Source: Natrinema sp. SYSU A 869 (GTDB lineage: Archaea > Halobacteriota > Halobacteria > Halobacteriales > Natrialbaceae). Taken from it: a stretch of 64,000 nucleotides of DNA. A program made the position numbers and the translations under genes. Below the pieces are notes generated by a model. That model was not told the origin of the DNA and searched no databases. It worked only from the letters and a program-made list of their open reading frames with translations. This document shows positions 37,632 to 48,919 of the stretch, in pieces (position 1 is the first letter of the stretch; each line of letters opens with the position of its first letter). The stretch covers positions 2,976,001 to 3,040,000 of the forward strand of contig NZ_CP082249.1 in NCBI RefSeq assembly GCF_019879105.1. The letters are read 5' to 3'.

Positions 37632-39686
37632 ATGAATACCCACTTATTTCAGTTCATCCCTTATACGATACCGTTTGTCGTCGGCGCAGCGGTCCTCCTG
37701 ACGCTGGCCGGCTACTCGATCAGACTCGGCCGAGCGAATGGATTCGACAAGACGCTGCTCGCGTTCATCGCTACGATGGCGACATCGGCTCTCTGGGCGC
37801 TCATGCGAGCCGTTCAGTTTTCGACGGCCGTACTCGAGCTCAAGCAGGCAGCTCTTGGATTCCTCTATGTCGGGTATCTCGGGTCCTCAGTGTCACTGCT
37901 CTGTTTTGCGCTCACGTTCACCGGACGGAAAGATCTCGTCACAAGACAGACGGTCGTCTTGCTCTCGATCGTCCCGGTCGTCGGAATCGTCCTCGCACTG
38001 ACGAACTGGTCCCACGGATTGCTCTGGACGCTGGAACCCGACCGGGTCGGTGACCTCATCTACATCGATCGCTCCTTTACTGGACTCTTCTTGCTGTTCG
38101 TCCTCTACAATACAGCGTCGTCGATAGCCAGCACGGCAATCCTCGTGAGATACTCGTTCACGTCGAAGGAACTCTACCGACGTCAGGCACTCGCGGTGTC
38201 AGTCGGAATCGTTTTTCCGATTATAGCCGGGATTCTCTACGTTCTCGAGGCGTATCCGTTCCTCTCGCGCCAGGTCGATCTGACCCCGATCGCGTTCGTG
38301 CTCACCGGCCTCTGTTTCGGGTACGCGATATTCAAATTCAGATTCCTCGATATCGTTCCCGTCGCTCGTGATTCGGTAGTCGAGAACATGCGCGACGGCT
38401 ACGTCGTCCTCGACACCGCCGATCGGATCGTCGACCTCAACCCCGCCGCCCACGCCATCTTTCAGTGTGGCGACGAGATCATCGGCGATCACGTCGACAC
38501 CGTCCTCTCGACGGTCGAGTCGCTCGTCGACGAGCACGAACACGGGAGCCACATCCAGCAGGAGCTCTCGGTCACGATCGACGGCGACGAACGGTTCCTC
38601 GTCGCGACCGTCTCGACGCTATCCAAGGGGTAGAATCGAATCGGACGGCTATTGATTCTCCGCGACGTAACCGATCGACACGCGGTACAGAAGCGCTACC
38701 AAGAACTGATCGAGAACGCCACGGACATCGTCTTCGTCTTGGACCCCGATGGGACGATCACGTTCGCGAGCCCCTCGGTCACCCGGTTGTTCGGCGTCTC
38801 GCCCGAGTTGATCGTCGGCGAGGATGCATTCGAGTACGTCCACGACGAGGATACGCAGGCGGCTCGCGAAGCATTTGATCGAGCGCTAGACGACCCCAGC
38901 AGCCAACCTCGAGTCGAATACCGGGTTCCCGACGACAGTGGCGAGTGGCGCGTCGTCAACGTCGTAGCACGGAACCTCGTCGAGAACTCGTACGTCGAGG
39001 GTGTCGTCCTCAACGCGCGGGACATCACCGAGCGCAAGGAACGGGAGCGTGAACTCGAGCGAACGAACGACCAACTCGAGCAGTTCGCCTCCGTGGTCTC
39101 CCACGACCTGCGAAATCCGCTCAACGTCGCCAGCGGTCACCTCGAGGTCGTCCGCGAAACCGGGTCGGCGGATTCCCTCGACGAGATCGAACACTCGCTC
39201 GACCGCATGGAGACGATAATCGAGGACGTCCTCACGCTCGCTCGGCAGGGCAAATCCATCGGTGAAACCGAACCGCTCTCGCTCGAAACTGTCGCCCGCG
39301 ACGCGTGGCGTCAGGTCGACATTCGCGGCGCCGAACTCGTCGTCGACGCCGACCGAACCGTCGACGGTGATCGAGATCGTCTCCTCCAACTGTTCGAGAA
39401 CCTCTTCCGCAACGCGATCGAACACGGCGGGGGCGACGTCACCGTCACCGTCTCCCTCGAGGACGATGGGTTCGCCGTTGCCGACGACGGCCCCGGCATT
39501 CCGGAGCCACAGCGGGAGTCCGTCTTCGACTCCGGCTACACGACTGCCGATACCGGGACCGGCTTCGGGCTCGCGATCGTCGAACAGATCGCCGAAGCCC
39601 ACGGCTGGGACGTGTCCGTCAGAGTGAGCGAGAGCGGCGGCGCACGTATCTCCGTGGCCGTCTCCGATCGTCTCGTCGTATCCTGA
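37632..39686 (+). pseudogene. 7TM histidine kinase interrupted by an in-frame TAG
   Basis: ATG 37632 begins a 7-helix membrane sensor domain (about 1-220, histidine kinase N-terminal 7TM type). Then comes a PAS domain (about 245-330) that runs to LSKG, where codon 334 (38631-38633) is TAG. Reading continues in the same frame as NRIGRLLILRDVTDR, the expected PAS ending, then a second PAS, HisKA (FASVVSHDLRNPLN) and HATPase (DDGPGIPEPQRE, GTGFGLAIV) to 39686. Replacing TAG with a sense codon (CAG is the nearest) restores 684 residues. A TATA-like TTATAC lies about 27 bases upstream of the ATG. Nonsense mutation or sequencing error; no frameshift is needed. Confidence 0.85.
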
Positions 39687-39710
39687 GCACTGATGCCAGA
39701 GACTCGCCCG

Positions 39711-40076
39711 TTAGGTCGAGTCAGGGTCAGCGCCGCTCTGGGACCCCTCGTCTTCAGTCATCCACCGAACCGTCTCGTCGAGTTGATCTCGCAACGCACG
39801 GACCTCCGTCGGCGTCAGCTCGACGTCCGCGTGGCCCGTCCCGTGGTCGCCGGCCATCGCGTCGATACTGAGAACGACGCGGTGGCCGTCCGCCGATTCG
39901 GGTCGGACCGAAACGTCAGCCCGATCGGGATAGTCCCGCGGCGGTCCCAACTCGAGGTCAGTTTCCCCACGTGTGACGCCGATTCGGACGCGCTCCGTGT
40001 GCTTGAGGTCGAACGAGTCCGTCCGATCCTCCTCGACGGGGGTCGGCTCCTCGGCCGGAGTGGTGTCCTCTGGCAT
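39711..40076 (-). CDS. Small acidic haloarchaeal protein, function unknown
   Basis: 121 residues. Acidic N-terminal tail (PEDTTPAEEPTPVEEDRTD), then a beta-rich middle (VRIGVTRGETDLELG, VVLSIDAMAG) and a C-terminal helix with the phrase LTPTEVRALRDQLDETVRWM, which has the look of a small regulatory or chaperone-like domain. Ends in an acidic tail. No family recognised. Transcribed with the next minus-strand gene only if the 87-base gap is crossed. Confidence 0.65.
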   Translation of the reverse strand: MPEDTTPAEEPTPVEEDRTDSFDLKHTERVRIGVTRGETDLELGPPRDYPDRADVSVRPESADGHRVVLSIDAMAGDHGTGHADVELTPTEVRALRDQLDETVRWMTEDEGSQSGADPDST

Positions 40077-40163
40077 ACGTATCCCTTGTTTACCGCTCCC
40101 CTTGGCTGTACGCCTGGCCGACCCCGCGCGGTCTCGGCGGCAGACATCGAGTAGGAACGGCCG

Positions 40164-41180
40164 TCATTCGCTCGCGGATCGCGGGACGAAGGGGCCGAAA
40201 TCAGCGGTTCGAGCGGCGATCGTCGCGATCCGGAGTGCGTAGCTCAGTAAGACCATAAAGGGGAGAAAGACGAGTACGACGCCGGCGGCGGCGATCGCCA
40301 GCAGAAGCCAAGCGCTCGCGACCGCGTCAGTGATCCGCGCATATGAGACGAGCAATAGGCCGCCGCCGACCAGCGTGGGGAAGCCGACGTAGAGAAGCAT
40401 CCGCGAGAGGACCGCGAGTTCATGCTGAATGTACAGCGTTTTGAACGTTTGCCGAGCAATCGCGAGAAAGCCGAGTAACTCGATCAACTCCTCGAGCGGT
40501 TCCGTCTCATCGAAGGCGTCGCCCCACTCGTCGCGGAACGTCCGCGCCGCGTGGTAGTAGTTGCCCTGATGGTGGCCGAGAACTGCCGACAGCGCCTCGA
40601 ACGTCCCGAACTCGGCGTCCTCGAGCGCGTCCGAGACCGTCTCCCCGTCCGACTTGAAGGCCTCGATGAATCGCTCGACTTCCGTTCGCTTGGCCGGGTC
40701 GACATCGTCCGTGAGCGCGTCGGGAAGCCGCCGGGCGCGGTCGACGGTCGCCGTGACGATGACGTTCAGAAAGGCGGCCGGTGACGCCGGACTGACGCCC
40801 GACTCGGTCAGTTCCTCGACGTCCTGCTGAAACTCGGTCATCCCTTCGAACCGAGTCCTGAGATCCGATGTCCAGCCTAATTCTTGGGAGAGGACGAGCT
40901 GATTAATCGCCAGTACGATCGTGATGAACGGCAGCGTGCCACCGACGAGTGATCCGTAGAGTGTCACAACGGTCCCCGCGTCGTTTACGGGGAACAACCC
41001 AGCAACGTACAGCGCGATGACGGCGACGTACAGGCCAACCGCTAACAGTCCGGCGATCACCAGCCGGTGGCCGTCGAGCATTAGCCAGCGCTTAGCCGGC
41101 GACTCGGTTATTTTCTGGTACGTCAACTGGCTCTCCTCACCGTCCGCAGTCGTGGACAGCTCCCGGTCGTGGGCGCTCAT
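40164..41180 (-). CDS. Four-helix membrane protein, function unknown
   Basis: 338 residues. Hydrophobic pairs at about 38-60 and 70-95 (VIAGLLAVGLYVAVIALYVAG; TVVTLYGSLVGGTLPFITIVLAI) and about 265-325, with a long soluble helical region between (DLRTRFEGMTEFQQDVEELTES, ALEDAEFGTFEALSAVLGH). This layout occurs in many haloarchaeal membrane proteins of unknown role. The ATG at 41180 is preferred; the frame is open to 41537 but the added part is Ser/Arg/Pro-rich and non-homologous. No motif for transport or catalysis. Confidence 0.72.
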   Translation of the reverse strand: MSAHDRELSTTADGEESQLTYQKITESPAKRWLMLDGHRLVIAGLLAVGLYVAVIALYVAGLFPVNDAGTVVTLYGSLVGGTLPFITIVLAINQLVLSQELGWTSDLRTRFEGMTEFQQDVEELTESGVSPASPAAFLNVIVTATVDRARRLPDALTDDVDPAKRTEVERFIEAFKSDGETVSDALEDAEFGTFEALSAVLGHHQGNYYHAARTFRDEWGDAFDETEPLEELIELLGFLAIARQTFKTLYIQHELAVLSRMLLYVGFPTLVGGGLLLVSYARITDAVASAWLLLAIAAAGVVLVFLPFMVLLSYALRIATIAARTADFGPFVPRSASE

Positions 41181-41262
41181 ATCGACTCGACAACGCCGGT
41201 ACTGAAAAGAACGGACACGGCACCGCCAACTATTGAAACGGACAGACCACGCGATTGAACCG

Positions 41263-41679
41263 TTACTCGACGGCGAACATCTCGCCGTCCAGTTGTCGGC
41301 CACCGGTCCAGCACTCGCGGGCGAACCAGATGAGATATCCCATCGCGAAGACCGTGGCTGTGGCAGTGAGCAGCCACGGACCGCTGGTGGCCTCGAGCCC
41401 GCGGAGTTGGGAGAGCCCGAACCCGCCACAGCCGACAGCGAGTATCCCGATTCCGACCGCGGCGACACGGGGCCAGCCGACGGTCCGATCGCCGATGGCG
41501 AGTCGCTCTCGAGTCCCGGCGAGGAGTAATACCACACCGACGGCGGTGAGCCAACCGATCAGTAACAACGTCGACGGAGTCGTCGAGCCACCACTCACGA
41601 CGAAGAGGCCCGCTAATAGTAGCGTTGCGACGCCGCCACCGGTGAATCCATGGCGAACGACTGTCTTCAGCCCGCTCAT
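41263..41679 (-). CDS. Small membrane protein, four hydrophobic segments
   Basis: 138 residues: hydrophobic stretches at about 15-30, 37-55, 70-90 and 100-120, with short charged turns (ARTRER-like region GTRERLAIGDRTVG). No family recognised. It reads like the small integral membrane proteins common in Natrialbales. Stands alone between two minus-strand genes. Confidence 0.6.
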   Translation of the reverse strand: MSGLKTVVRHGFTGGGVATLLLAGLFVVSGGSTTPSTLLLIGWLTAVGVVLLLAGTRERLAIGDRTVGWPRVAAVGIGILAVGCGGFGLSQLRGLEATSGPWLLTATATVFAMGYLIWFARECWTGGRQLDGEMFAVE

Positions 41680-41737
41680 TGCGCGGCTGATTTGGCGGGG
41701 TCGTAGTTAGTGGTTCCCACTCGTCGCGGCTCGTCGA

Positions 41738-44701
<2,964 letters not shown>

Positions 44702-44906
44702 CGTTCGGTCGCAAATAGACACTGTCTCTCTTGTCGACGCAGTTCCAGATTCATTGTATCTGAGTCAGTGGCCGCAAGGACTTAACGAGTCTGAAAGGCC
44801 GATGCCACGTCATTGGTTGGCACATGACACTCGGCCGTCGTCGGTATCGTCACGAATCGGCAGGGAGGTGGAGTTTGGTGTGGCGTGTCGCTCGCGTCCC
44901 CCAAAA

Positions 44907-45557
44907 TTAGCCATCCGCTGAACGCTTGCGGGGCGTCGAATCGGACGACTCGTCCCCGCGATTGTGCCACCACTGGCTGGCAATCGCACCGGTCGCGACG
45001 GCGACGAGACCGAGGACGACGACGATGTTTACCACTGGAATCAGATAGAGGACGTTGACCGTGATCGCGCCGACGACGAGCGCGAGCCACGGGTTCGGTT
45101 TCGGTCCGCGACCGGCCCGCCGGAGCAGCCTCGAGCCGAGGACGATGACACCGACGGTGTTGGAAACTGTCAGCGCGATTGGGAACACGACCGTCAGTGC
45201 CTCGAGTCCGGTCCCGACCGGTTCCGGCACGCCGACCGCGACGAGGAGCGACGCGACGGCCATCAGGACCGCGAACGCGACGACGCCGCCGACCAGAATG
45301 GCGATGCCGATCACGCCCGTAGTCACCGGTTCCTCGACGATTCGGGTTTCGATCCGCCGAACGGACGACTGGGAGACCGCGAGAACGAGCGCTCCGATGA
45401 CGACGGTCGCGAGGACGTAGAGCCCGACCGCGAGCGCCAGTTCCTCGAGCGTCGCGGGGTTCGTGACGACGTCCTCGAGGTCGCTTCGGCCGGTGACGGT
45501 CGCGGGAACGAGCGTCGACAGTGTGATCGCAGTTACGAGGGTATATCGCGGGGTCAT
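44907..45557 (-). CDS. Multi-pass membrane protein, function unknown
   Basis: 216 residues from ATG 45557. An N-terminal hydrophobic stretch, then about five further hydrophobic segments (such as GLYVLATVVIGALVLAVSQ and IGIAILVGGVVAFAVLMAVAS) and a charged C-terminus (HNRGDESSDSTPRKRSADG). The first segment could be a signal or a membrane helix. It resembles the haloarchaeal membrane-bound polymer/bactofilin neighbours I have seen, but no family can be named with confidence. The ORF can be extended to 45599. Confidence 0.65.
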   Translation of the reverse strand: MTPRYTLVTAITLSTLVPATVTGRSDLEDVVTNPATLEELALAVGLYVLATVVIGALVLAVSQSSVRRIETRIVEEPVTTGVIGIAILVGGVVAFAVLMAVASLLVAVGVPEPVGTGLEALTVVFPIALTVSNTVGVIVLGSRLLRRAGRGPKPNPWLALVVGAITVNVLYLIPVVNIVVVLGLVAVATGAIASQWWHNRGDESSDSTPRKRSADG

Positions 45558-45755
45558 ACCGTGGTACAGGTCACGTCTGGCGGGCCCGACGCTCTTCAAT
45601 CGGTGGGTCCCAACGGCGTCGAGAGCCGCAGTTCCACGGTATCGCAGTTCGACGCGGTCTCAGTTCGGCGGACACGATAAATCGGCCTGCGGTCTGCGAG
45701 ACGATCAGACCGCTCTTTCGCCTGTATTTATGGATATCGGCTCGAAAGAGGGCGT

Positions 45756-45989
45756 ATGGACGATATCGATCTCGACGAACTCGTGTCCTCGCTGACGTTT
45801 CGTGAGGAAAACGAGGCGATCAAGAGTTATCAGAACACGGTGGCAGTCGCCTGCCCGGCCTGTGACTCCCAGTTCGATGACCTCGTCGTCTGCAAAGAGA
45901 ATCCGGCGAGTCTCAATCTGTCGAAGCAACTGGATTTGTGTGTAGGATCGGCGGACGATCAGGTGGTCATCTTCACGCACAAGAAATAG
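45756..45989 (+). CDS. Small zinc-ribbon protein, flagella-cluster/DUF7385 type
   Basis: 77 residues. Central VACPACDSQFDDLVVCKEN supplies a CxxC pair plus a third cysteine; the tail LCVGSADDQVVIFTHKK ends in the FTH motif of the small 'flagella cluster' proteins later called DUF7385 (named from memory). Such proteins are thought to bind zinc; their role is unknown. A TATA-like TTTATG about 25 bases upstream suggests a leaderless mRNA. Followed within 13 bases by tandem hairpins. Confidence 0.78.
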   Translation: MDDIDLDELVSSLTFREENEAIKSYQNTVAVACPACDSQFDDLVVCKENPASLNLSKQLDLCVGSADDQVVIFTHKK

Positions 45990-46001
45990 CGTTCCGGCTC
46001 C

Positions 46002-46045
46002 GCTGAAACCTTTTTCAGCCATTTTAGTGAATATCCCGTTCACTA
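46002..46045. terminator. Tandem hairpins after the zinc-ribbon gene
   Basis: GCTGAAA (46002-46008) pairs with TTTCAGC (46013-46019) over a T-rich loop, and TAGTGAA (46025-46031) pairs with TTCACTA (46039-46045). Both follow the stop codon at 45989 and include a T run, so they could end or stabilise the transcript. Archaeal termination rarely needs a hairpin, so a repeat origin is also possible. Confidence 0.4.
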
Positions 46046-46099
46046 TATGTTCGAACTTATTGTCAGAACTAAACAATCTAAACGTCAATTGTTACTCTA

Positions 46100-46198
46100 A
46101 TGGACATAATACGGAAAGTCCTTATCGGTGCCGCTATCGGACTTGCAGCCGCTACCCTCTATGACATACTCAATATAGGAAGCCTTCTGGGGCTTTGA
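46100..46198 (+). CDS. Possible 32-residue hydrophobic peptide
   Basis: ATG 46100 opens a 32-residue frame whose body (RKVLIGAAIGLAAATLYDIL) is a single membrane-spanning stretch after a basic start and ends at a TGA. It lies at the edge of the AT-rich island. No Shine-Dalgarno is visible. It might be a small membrane peptide or chance; the hydrophobic run is stronger than expected for a random frame in this AT-richer DNA. Confidence 0.3.
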   Translation: MDIIRKVLIGAAIGLAAATLYDILNIGSLLGL

Positions 46199-46312
46199 GA
46201 CAAGTGTCAGACGTAGAACTGGGCAATTGGTAGGTAGTCTCCACATAGAACTCTAACCTGAACTACCTGCAAAGAAGAACAGCAATTCGCTATGTGAACT
46301 TGCTTACTGACT

Positions 46313-46440
46313 AGAGGGTGTCATAGAACTCTTCTCACATCGTGATGATCGTGCTTCCCGGATTGTCTCCGCGTTCGTAGTTTGTGATAGCGACGACGAG
46401 GCGAAAGCACAGGGCAAGAAGACGCTCCGTGAGGCAGGGT
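46313..46440 (-). mobile_element. Relic of an ISH8-type element, 3' end only
   Basis: Minus-strand reading gives the C-terminus of an ISH8-type transposase (TERLLALCFRLVVAITNYERGDNPGS..., stop), closely matching the end of the transposase at 48618-50992 (VALCLRLVVAITNYERGNDPGC). The element end GAGGGTGTCATAGAA is present at 46313-46327, matching the right end of the ISH8-like element. The rest of the element is missing beyond about 46440. So the island has had at least two ISH8-family insertions. Confidence 0.75.
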
Positions 46441-46470
46441 TATCACGCTATGGGACGGATCTGTGTCACC

Positions 46471-47373
46471 TTATTCTCGTCTATTAAGGTATTCTTCGAG
46501 ATTATTGATGATTTCTTCGTCATCAAACCGGAGATCGTTTCGATCGAATCGAATACTCGGTAAAAGACCGGATCGATGTAATATTACATGGTTCTCCAAC
46601 ACTGTAACGTATTTTATCTGTGACATTGGTATAAATTGGCGCCAGGTGACAAGTTTTCCACCTCCACTCCGACGAAGCTCTAACCCAGCCGGAGTAAGCT
46701 TATAGGCTCTATCAGACAGCACTGTGTTTGTTGTACTAGATACTGTGACGACGACAACGAGAGCAGTTAACACAGTCAGATATGGAGGAAGCCAAAATGA
46801 AAGTAGTCCAACTGGGACCAATCCAGTGACCATGGTGAATATCTGCACTTTTATTCTGTGAGCCCGCGGCCACCTGGAAGTCCATTCTATCAGGACGTTC
46901 TCGGATGCGATAGCGGAAGACGCAACCCGATTACGAGCCGTGAGTATGGCAATCTCACCTGCCACAGCTGCGACAATCCCGAGTAGGAACCCAGTCGCAC
47001 CGACGAGACTTGACACGGGGATGGAAGCCGGGTCAATGAGATAGACAGCGACCACCTCGAGGACACTAAAATGGTAAGCCATCATTGGAACGAGTCCGAG
47101 AAGCGGGAAGAGCCAGGCTACCCAACCTGAGTTCAGCCAAGAGGCTATTTGTCCGTTGTCGGTTGTTAGGAATGCCGTCCCGGAACCGATAGTAATACCG
47201 ATCGTTCCTAGAACGGCGAATGCAAGCACTTTGCTGCGCAAGCCCAAATACTCCACAGTGAACAGAGTAAGCGTCGGCGCAATCAGCGCGGCTACGTAGC
47301 TGCCGACGAGCACGCCGAATCGAGGACCCAATCCATCCGGTGAAACTACCGAGTTTTCGGTATTATATTTCAT
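46471..47373 (-). CDS. Membrane protein with C-terminal PH-like domain
   Basis: 300 residues. Six or seven hydrophobic segments in the first two-thirds (for example AALIAPTLTLFTVEYLGL, AGFLLGIVAAVAGEIAILTA), then a soluble tail (YKLTPAGLELRRSGGGKLVTWRQFIPMSQIKYVTVLENHVILH) with the strand pattern of a bacterial-PH-type domain. No enzymatic motif. The ATG at 47373 follows a TATA-like TTTATAC by about 25 bases. It is in the AT-richer island, with base use unlike the flanking chromosome, suggesting transfer. Confidence 0.7.
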   Translation of the reverse strand: MKYNTENSVVSPDGLGPRFGVLVGSYVAALIAPTLTLFTVEYLGLRSKVLAFAVLGTIGITIGSGTAFLTTDNGQIASWLNSGWVAWLFPLLGLVPMMAYHFSVLEVVAVYLIDPASIPVSSLVGATGFLLGIVAAVAGEIAILTARNRVASSAIASENVLIEWTSRWPRAHRIKVQIFTMVTGLVPVGLLSFWLPPYLTVLTALVVVVTVSSTTNTVLSDRAYKLTPAGLELRRSGGGKLVTWRQFIPMSQIKYVTVLENHVILHRSGLLPSIRFDRNDLRFDDEEIINNLEEYLNRRE

Positions 47374-47729
47374 ATTTGATTTTGATGTGGGGCGTATAAA
47401 GTATTTAGGTACGCTGAAAACTGAGTGTTGACCTCAGCGTGAAGGAGGGAGTTGAAGCGGTTTCTGACGAGTGCTGTTACTGAAGACTCACCGGCCCAAG
47501 GTCGCGGGCTGGCCGTCAGCCCGCGACCGGAGCGTACGCGTCGGGACGCCGATACGTTCGTCTCGATCTTCCACCGCCGCGCTACCTCTGCTTCTAGTTC
47601 GTGGCGAATCCAGCCACAGAACGTCTGGAATGTGAACTGTTCGGGCAGGTCGCGCCCACCCTTTCGCGGTCGGACGACGGCTGTAAACGGATGCTGAACA
47701 CATCCAGACGCAGACTTTCTCATGACCAA
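47370..47729 (-). other. Doubtful ORF, possible insertion-sequence remnant
   Basis: 119 codons overlapping the start of the preceding gene by 4 bases, with phrases such as FTFQTFCGWIRHELEAEVARRW that look like protein but others (ASRRVRSGRGLTASPRP) that do not. The DNA holds a perfect 12-base hairpin, GGTCGCGGGCTG (47500-47511) with CAGCCCGCGACC (47517-47528), of the same kind as the hairpins inside the two transposases downstream. A decayed transposase is my best guess, not a secure one. Confidence 0.3.
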
Positions 47730-47776
47730 CTCGTCGATACGATTCAGCTGATTACGTCGGTTGGGAAGTACCAGTC

Positions 47777-48506
47777 TTAGCAGTCACAATGCTGTGAAGA
47801 TATGATCTCTAAATCAGACCTGATTTCAATGCCACATCCTTCATTAGTCAAACCGATATAGATCGCAGTCGTCGTCGCGAGGACGGCCGCCACTGCCATC
47901 ACAACCGGCGCCAATGCAGTTGCTGCAAAATAGGCGGCGATCACAGTAGCGATAGTGAAGGTGCCGGCAGATAATACGGCTCCCCATTGAATACTATCGA
48001 CGGCGTCGTCATCAAGATAGCCCACGTCGTCGCTAATCCCTACTTTCCCATCACAGTGGCTTTGGGCCTGGACCCGACGTCTGCGATTGTTGCCACTCTT
48101 GAGAAATCGACTACGCCCTTTTTCGGTTAGATCAACGTCAAGTTCGCCGGCACTCTCTTTTATTTTCCAGTATCCTTTTTCTACACCTTTATTCATTTGT
48201 TTAGCAATTTTTTGGGCAGTGAATGTGAGCGATTTCCCGTTAGCAGAGATCTCAACTTTTCCTTCCCAGATGTCCGACGTTTCGCTTTTCCTTCCCGAGT
48301 GCGTTCACCTGACCTTTCACTTTTGCCTTACCGTTGGCGACCGTGATCGAATCTGTGAGTTTTTCGAACTTGTTGGCTTTCTGATTGCCAATCGCTTTCT
48401 TGTCCTTTGCCGCAGCGGCGGAGCCAGCCATGAGACTGCCACCAATAAGACCGCTAGCTGATTTGAGAACACTACGCCTATTGATATCATTGTAATCTTC
48501 TTTCAT
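47777..48506 (-). pseudogene. Frameshifted Tat-exported hydrophobic protein
   Basis: The first frame (48506-48252) has a Tat signal (NRRSVLKSASGLIGGSLMAGSAAAA) and reads to VNALGKE. The second frame (to 47777) continues as SETSDIWEGKVEISANGKSL... to KQMNKGVEKGYW and on. Removing one base from the TTTT run at 48286-48289 joins them; the total 730 bases is one more than a multiple of three. The mature protein has a polar first half, a hydrophobic pair (about TFTIATVIAAYFAAT and VVMAVAAVLATTTAIYIG) and a Cys-containing tail (EGCGIEIRSD, HCDC). A microhalocin-like precursor is conceivable but not shown. Non-functional unless the indel is a sequencing error. Confidence 0.6.
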
Positions 48507-48919
48507 GACTCCATCAACATTTTATCCCTTACTATATATATATATATAAAATTATCTTTCTCCCACTGGATCGTATCATGGAAAGCCTCCCGTGGGAGGC
48601 CGCAGGGTTTGGAAACTGTGTCCAGCAGTACCAACGCCCTGCAAGACGTAGCTTCGGTAGACGACTTCTTGGATGCGGCGGCTACCGAGACAGTACCGCT
48701 GTTTGATCATCTTGTGTTCGAGTTTCTGCTGGAGTACGACGTGTTCGCCCCCGGCAGGCGGGGGCGAACACGAGTGCATCAGCCACCAGATCTCTTTCGT
48801 GGCTTTCTGCACTGCTACTACGAGGATGTCTACGGTACGCGCCCAGTTACACGAGAACTTCAGAACGGCCTTGTCTGGTATTACTGCGGACTCGACAAAC
48901 CGCCATCTAGAGACAGGAT

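Noticed and set aside
38631-38633. TAG read as pyrrolysine
   Set aside because: No Pyl machinery is expected in Halobacteria and the position is a PAS loop, not a catalytic site; a nonsense change is simpler.
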